Assembly: GCA_905202055.1 (NCBI GenBank)
Contig: CAJKQK010000076.1
Span: 1-9,331 of the forward strand
DNA length: 9,331 nt
Reading direction: 5' to 3'
DNA from: an uncultured Oxalobacter sp.
GTDB lineage: Bacteria > Pseudomonadota > Gammaproteobacteria > Burkholderiales > Burkholderiaceae_D
Below are positions 6,713 to 9,331 of this stretch, in pieces. The notes beneath the pieces were generated by a model that was given only the letters and a program-made list of their open reading frames with translations, was not told the DNA's origin and searched no databases. Each line of letters begins with the position of its first letter. Within the stretch, counting starts at the first letter, position 1. A program made the translations under genes and the position numbers.

Positions 6713-6779
6713 GATTAGCTGGTCACAAGCCGATTGCAACCGATGAGCTTTTATAAACTCCAGGAAGCATGAGATTAAA

Positions 6780-8174
6780 ATGGAACAAATGAAACAACAA
6801 ACCGGGACAAAAACCCGGGGAGAAAAGGAACTTGCAACAGGAAGTATCCCGCAACTCTTCATCAAATTCGTCATACCGGGCATGCTGGCGCTCTTTCTGC
6901 TGTCCGCCCAGATTTTCATCGACGGTGTTCTGGTCGGCAACTTTGTCGGCGCAAACGCCATGGCGTCGATCAACCTCGTCATACCGATCTACGGGTTTCT
7001 GATCGCGTTCGCCATCGTCATCTGCGTCGGCTGCCAGTGCATGATCGGGATGAAACTCGGCGAAGGCGATTTGCAGACTGCCAATGACGCCTTGCGCACC
7101 GGCCTCGTTTTCGCCTTTGTCGTCTCGTGGATCATCGGCGCGATTGTCTTCGCCCTCTCGCCGACGCTGATTACATGGATGGGCGGCAATGACGTCCTGC
7201 TGGAAGACGGCGTCACCTTCATCCGGGTGCTCGCGCTCTTCTTCCCGATGCCGGTGGCCATGTTCATGTGCGATTCCGTCATCAAGGCTATGGGACGCCC
7301 GATCTATGCCACCGCCGGCATGATCACGATGGTTCTTGCCAACGTCATCCTTGACCTGCTCTTCATCGTCGTCTTCAGGTGGGGCGTCGCCGGAGCCGCG
7401 TTCGCCACGGGCCTGAGCTATATGACCGGCCTGATGGTCTATATGCCTGCCCTCCTGCACCGGTACACGCCAGTCAACCTGTTCAAAGGCCGGTTCAAAA
7501 CCGCCCTGATCGGAAAAATGCTCTATATCGGGAGGGCCGAAGGCGTCACCGAGCTGTCCACCTGTCTCGTGACCCTGATGTTCAACATCGTCCTGATGCA
7601 TTACGCAGGCGAAAAAGGGATTGCCGCCTTCACGGCAATCAACTACCTGAACTTCGTTTTGATGTCCTGCATCATCGGCATGAGTGAAGGCCTGCGCTCG
7701 ATCATCAGCTACAACTACGGCATGGGCAACTTCAGCCGTATCCGGAAAACCATCCGGCTGGCGACCAAAGTCACGACCGCCTTTGCCGTCGTCATGTTCA
7801 TCAGCTTTTACTTTTTCGGGCGCGAAATGGTGACGGTCTTTTTCAAGTCCGGCGAAACGGACATTATCATGATGGCGGCGAACGCCACCGCCATTCTGGC
7901 ATTCGCCTACCTGTTCAACGGGTATAACATCCTGATCGCCGGTTATTTCACCTCGGTCGGACAGGCGAAATATTCGCTTGTCATATCAGTACTGCGAGGC
8001 ATCGGGCTCCTCTCCATCTTCATGTTCTTTTTGCCGTCATGGCTGGGCATCAAAGGCATCTGGCTGACCGTACCGCTGGCTGAAATCATCACCCTGCTCG
8101 TCGCAGGCATGATGTACCTGAAAAAAATCAGGTGCCCTCACCCGGGAAGTGAACTGGCAACAGTAGTGAAATAA
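6780..8174 (+). CDS. MATE-family efflux pump, second copy
   Basis: This 464-residue inner-membrane transporter of the MATE family has about twelve helices in two halves and a normal family length. Key stretches are IPQLFIKFVIPGMLALFL (23-40), GRPIYATAGM (172-181), EGVTELSTCLVTLMFN (254-269) and SEGLRSIISYNYGM (302-315), the last fitting the MepA-like branch. By hand count 305 of 438 aligned residues match the preceding gene with no gaps, so the pair arose by tandem duplication. Differences cluster at residues about 94-173 and 334-373, and the most conserved block is the region around 254-293. The start has GAG seven bases upstream (6771-6773) and fits the homologous N-terminus. The C-terminus ends soon after the last helix (KKIRCPHPGSELATVVK). 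A long perfect hairpin follows nine bases after the stop. The substrate cannot be predicted from sequence. Confidence 0.94.
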   Translation: MEQMKQQTGTKTRGEKELATGSIPQLFIKFVIPGMLALFLLSAQIFIDGVLVGNFVGANAMASINLVIPIYGFLIAFAIVICVGCQCMIGMKLGEGDLQTANDALRTGLVFAFVVSWIIGAIVFALSPTLITWMGGNDVLLEDGVTFIRVLALFFPMPVAMFMCDSVIKAMGRPIYATAGMITMVLANVILDLLFIVVFRWGVAGAAFATGLSYMTGLMVYMPALLHRYTPVNLFKGRFKTALIGKMLYIGRAEGVTELSTCLVTLMFNIVLMHYAGEKGIAAFTAINYLNFVLMSCIIGMSEGLRSIISYNYGMGNFSRIRKTIRLATKVTTAFAVVMFISFYFFGREMVTVFFKSGETDIIMMAANATAILAFAYLFNGYNILIAGYFTSVGQAKYSLVISVLRGIGLLSIFMFFLPSWLGIKGIWLTVPLAEIITLLVAGMMYLKKIRCPHPGSELATVVK

Positions 8175-8182
8175 ACAGGCAG

Positions 8183-8227
8183 GACGATATGGAAACGGGA
8201 CCGTCAGGGTCCCGTTTCCATATCGTC
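8183..8227 (+). terminator. 20-bp perfect hairpin after the second MATE gene
   Basis: Positions 8183-8202 and 8208-8227 are perfect reverse complements around the five-base loop GTCAG. It begins nine bases after the pump's stop codon, where a terminator belongs. Unlike a textbook intrinsic terminator, no T run follows (GCCTCCCGGG comes next); the only T-rich part lies inside the right arm. It may act as a transcript-stabilising 3' hairpin, a Rho-linked end, or a small repeat element. An ATG at 8189 inside the left arm opens a frame that runs into the next region, but a start inside this stem is unlikely. Confidence 0.6.
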
Positions 8228-8302
8228 GCCTCCCGGGAAAAGCTGTCAGAAAAGGCGGGATTCAAAATATCATGCAGTGACTGTTCATCCTGTACATATG
8301 GC

Positions 8303-8499
8303 ATGAAACCGGAAAACCGTTCCATCGCCATCAACCACGACACTTGCGACACCGGCAGAAAATGCATACAGGTCTGCCCGGCCGGAATTTTCGTTCAGGA
8401 AAAGAAAAAAGAGCCGATCGGCGTAGCGCATCCGGAAAATTGCATCGTCTGTGGACATTGCGTTAACCTGCCCGACCGGTTCGCTCAGGCACAGCGCTG
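8303..8499 (+). pseudogene. Remnant of a nitroreductase-family protein: N-terminal double [4Fe-4S] ferredoxin part, degraded
   Basis: From ATG 8303 the frame reads MKPENRSIAINHDTCDTGRKC, then IQVCPAGIFVQEKKKEPIG and HPENCIVCGHCVN. This is the 2x[4Fe-4S] head found before the flavin domain in one nitroreductase subfamily. Three kinds of damage are visible. In the first cluster the expected C-x2-C-x2-C-x3-CP reads C-x2-G-x2-C-x3-CP: a cysteine has become glycine (GGC at 8354-8356 by codon count). In the second cluster, after GHCVN, the next codon should precede CP; instead the frame jumps, and CPTGSLRHS continues in another frame from 8469, consistent with two missing bases. The roughly 170-residue flavin-binding nitroreductase domain is absent, and Sel1-like sequence begins at about 8494. 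In its own frame the open reading continues as unrelated residues to 8653. I treat it as a dead fragment. The open frame extends back to 8189, but those residues match nothing and come from the hairpin. Confidence 0.65.
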
Positions 8500-9331
8500 G
8501 GTCTGGATTATCTGGAGAAAGCGGCCGCCCGGGATCTGTCGTCCGCATTCAACGAACTGGGCCGGATTTATTATGACGGGAAAATCGTCAGGCGGGATTT
8601 CAACAAATCCGTCTTCTGGTACCGCAAGGGAGCACAGTCGGGAGATACAATAAGCCAGAATGATCTGGCTTATATGAAGGAATACGGTAAAGGTCTTGAA
8701 AAAGACGAAAAGGCGGCCTGCACGATGTATGAAAAAACGGCAGGGAAAAAAACGCTTATGGCCAGTTCCGTCTGGGGCTCTGCTATCTGAATGGAAAAGG
8801 CGGTAAAGCGAAGGATCAACGGGAAGCCGTCCGGCTCTTCGAATCTTCCGCCGGACAAAATCTGGCGTCTGCCCAATATTTTCTGGGAATTTGCCATGAA
8901 GAAGGTAAAGGGGTCGTCAAAAACATGAATGAGGCTTTCAAATGGTACCTGACGGCAGCCGATAACGGTCATGTCAGTTTCATGTTTGAAGTCGGTAAAA
9001 TGTTCGCTGATGGCAAAGGTACGGAACGCGACGACAAAAAGGCATTTCACTGGTTTGAGAGAGCAGCTGAAAACGGTTCCGATTCCGCTTTGGCCCAGCT
9101 GGGCATTATGCATTATAAAGGCTCGGGCATTTTAGCCGACAAAAGCAAAGCCGCCTCCTTGTTTCTGAAAGCTGCTGAAAAAAACAATTCATACGCCCAA
9201 TACCGGCTCGGCTATATGTACCTGTATGGTAAAGGGCTGGAAAAAAACGGGGAGCTGGCAAATCAGTGGTTATCAAAAGCGGCTGACCAGAATGAAACGG
9301 GCGCGATTTTTGAACTGGGGAAACAATACTG
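8494..9331 (+). pseudogene. Sel1-repeat protein gene, 5'-truncated and frameshifted, running off the right edge
   Basis: From 8494 one frame reads ALGLDYLEKAAARDLSSAFN and on through two 36-residue Sel1 units (SSAFNELGRIYYDG..., TISQNDLAYMKEYGKG...). No ATG, GTG or TTG start lies between the in-frame stop at 8464-8466 and the first repeat, so the 5' end with any signal peptide is missing. At a run of seven A (8746-8752) the frame breaks; the old frame stops at 8788-8790. Sel1 coding resumes in the next frame as NAYGQFRLGLCYLNGKG and stays open to the window end with about five more units (ASAQYFLGICHEEGKG, GKMFADGKGTERDD, LGIMHYKGSG, LGYMYLYGKG). Eight A would restore the frame and give exactly 36 residues to the broken unit. 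The solenoid is like that of the 1561-2220 gene but the sequence is diverged and lower in GC. Slippage could in principle rescue the frame, but the missing start argues for a dead gene. Confidence 0.7.
8650..8673. other. 10-bp hairpin inside the Sel1 remnant
   Basis: ATAAGCCAGA (8650-8659) and TCTGGCTTAT (8664-8673) are perfect complements around the loop ATGA. It lies within sequence that still reads as a Sel1 unit (SQNDLAYMKEYG), about 75 bases before the seven-A frame break. It is probably accidental; no T run follows. Confidence 0.3.

Larger units (their letters stand above)
6449..6779. other. 331-base intergenic region between the two MATE genes
   Basis: There is no supported gene here. 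Items seen are a 22-codon open frame at 6464-6529 without a ribosome site, a TCAATCAA direct repeat (6504-6511, 6516-6523), a CAGGC/GCCTG hairpin (6559-6572), a CTGCCG/CGGCAG hairpin (6695-6712), and two AACCGCA copies 17 bases apart (6658-6664, 6675-6681). A TATAAA at 6752-6757 is too close to the start codon and lacks a -35 box. The length and the dyads suggest that the second pump has its own promoter and control rather than depending on readthrough from the first. Confidence 0.6.

Noticed and set aside
8189..8653. 154-codon open frame taken as one complete ferredoxin-like protein
   Set aside because: Its start lies in a hairpin arm. Only residues 39 to about 93 match a family, one cluster cysteine is missing and the rest is out-of-frame translation, so it is better described as a remnant.
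8670..9113. Minus-strand open frame of 147 codons at the right end
   Set aside because: It is antisense to obvious Sel1-repeat coding sequence and has no recognisable domain.

Overview
The window (9331 bases, GC-rich, with GC-ending codons dominating in the intact genes) looks like chromosomal DNA of a Gram-negative bacterium. The gene types (a paired short chromate transporter, secreted Sel1-repeat proteins, MATE pumps) and base composition would fit a gut-type betaproteobacterium (Oxalobacter- or Sutterella-like). That placement is a guess from general impression: there is no rRNA or other marker gene here.

Layout. Positions 1-1156 hold, on the minus strand, two translationally coupled half-size chromate transporter genes; the second runs off the left edge. 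All remaining genes are on the plus strand. A 404-base divergent gap with GC-rich palindromes leads to a secreted Sel1-repeat protein (1561-2220). After that come a class I SAM-dependent methyltransferase (2412-3146) and a secreted, cysteine-rich protein of unknown function with a conserved-looking C-terminal HS..GG/SGHF.P motif block (3435-4421), closed by a strong 14-bp terminator hairpin. Then come two tandem MATE efflux pumps (4922-6448 and 6780-8174). They share about 70% identity (305 of 438 aligned residues by hand count) and are each preceded by a 300-500 base leader with inverted repeats. The second pump ends at a 20-bp perfect hairpin.

The right end (8303-9331) is decaying DNA. It holds the N-terminal double [4Fe-4S] part of a nitroreductase-family protein, with one cluster cysteine lost and the reading frame broken. 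This runs straight into a Sel1-repeat gene that has no start codon and is frameshifted at a seven-A run. Restoring one A gives back the exact 36-residue repeat period.

How the genes work together: apart from the chromate transporter pair and the pump duplication, the neighbours do not form one pathway. The window is best read as a set of envelope and stress functions (anion/chromate transport, multidrug or metabolite export, secreted helical-repeat proteins), each with its own long intergenic region. I found no mobile element, CRISPR array, tRNA or rRNA. The most unusual items are the secreted HS..GG/SGHF.P protein and the ferredoxin/Sel1 junction; I do not see a clear multi-gene undescribed system.
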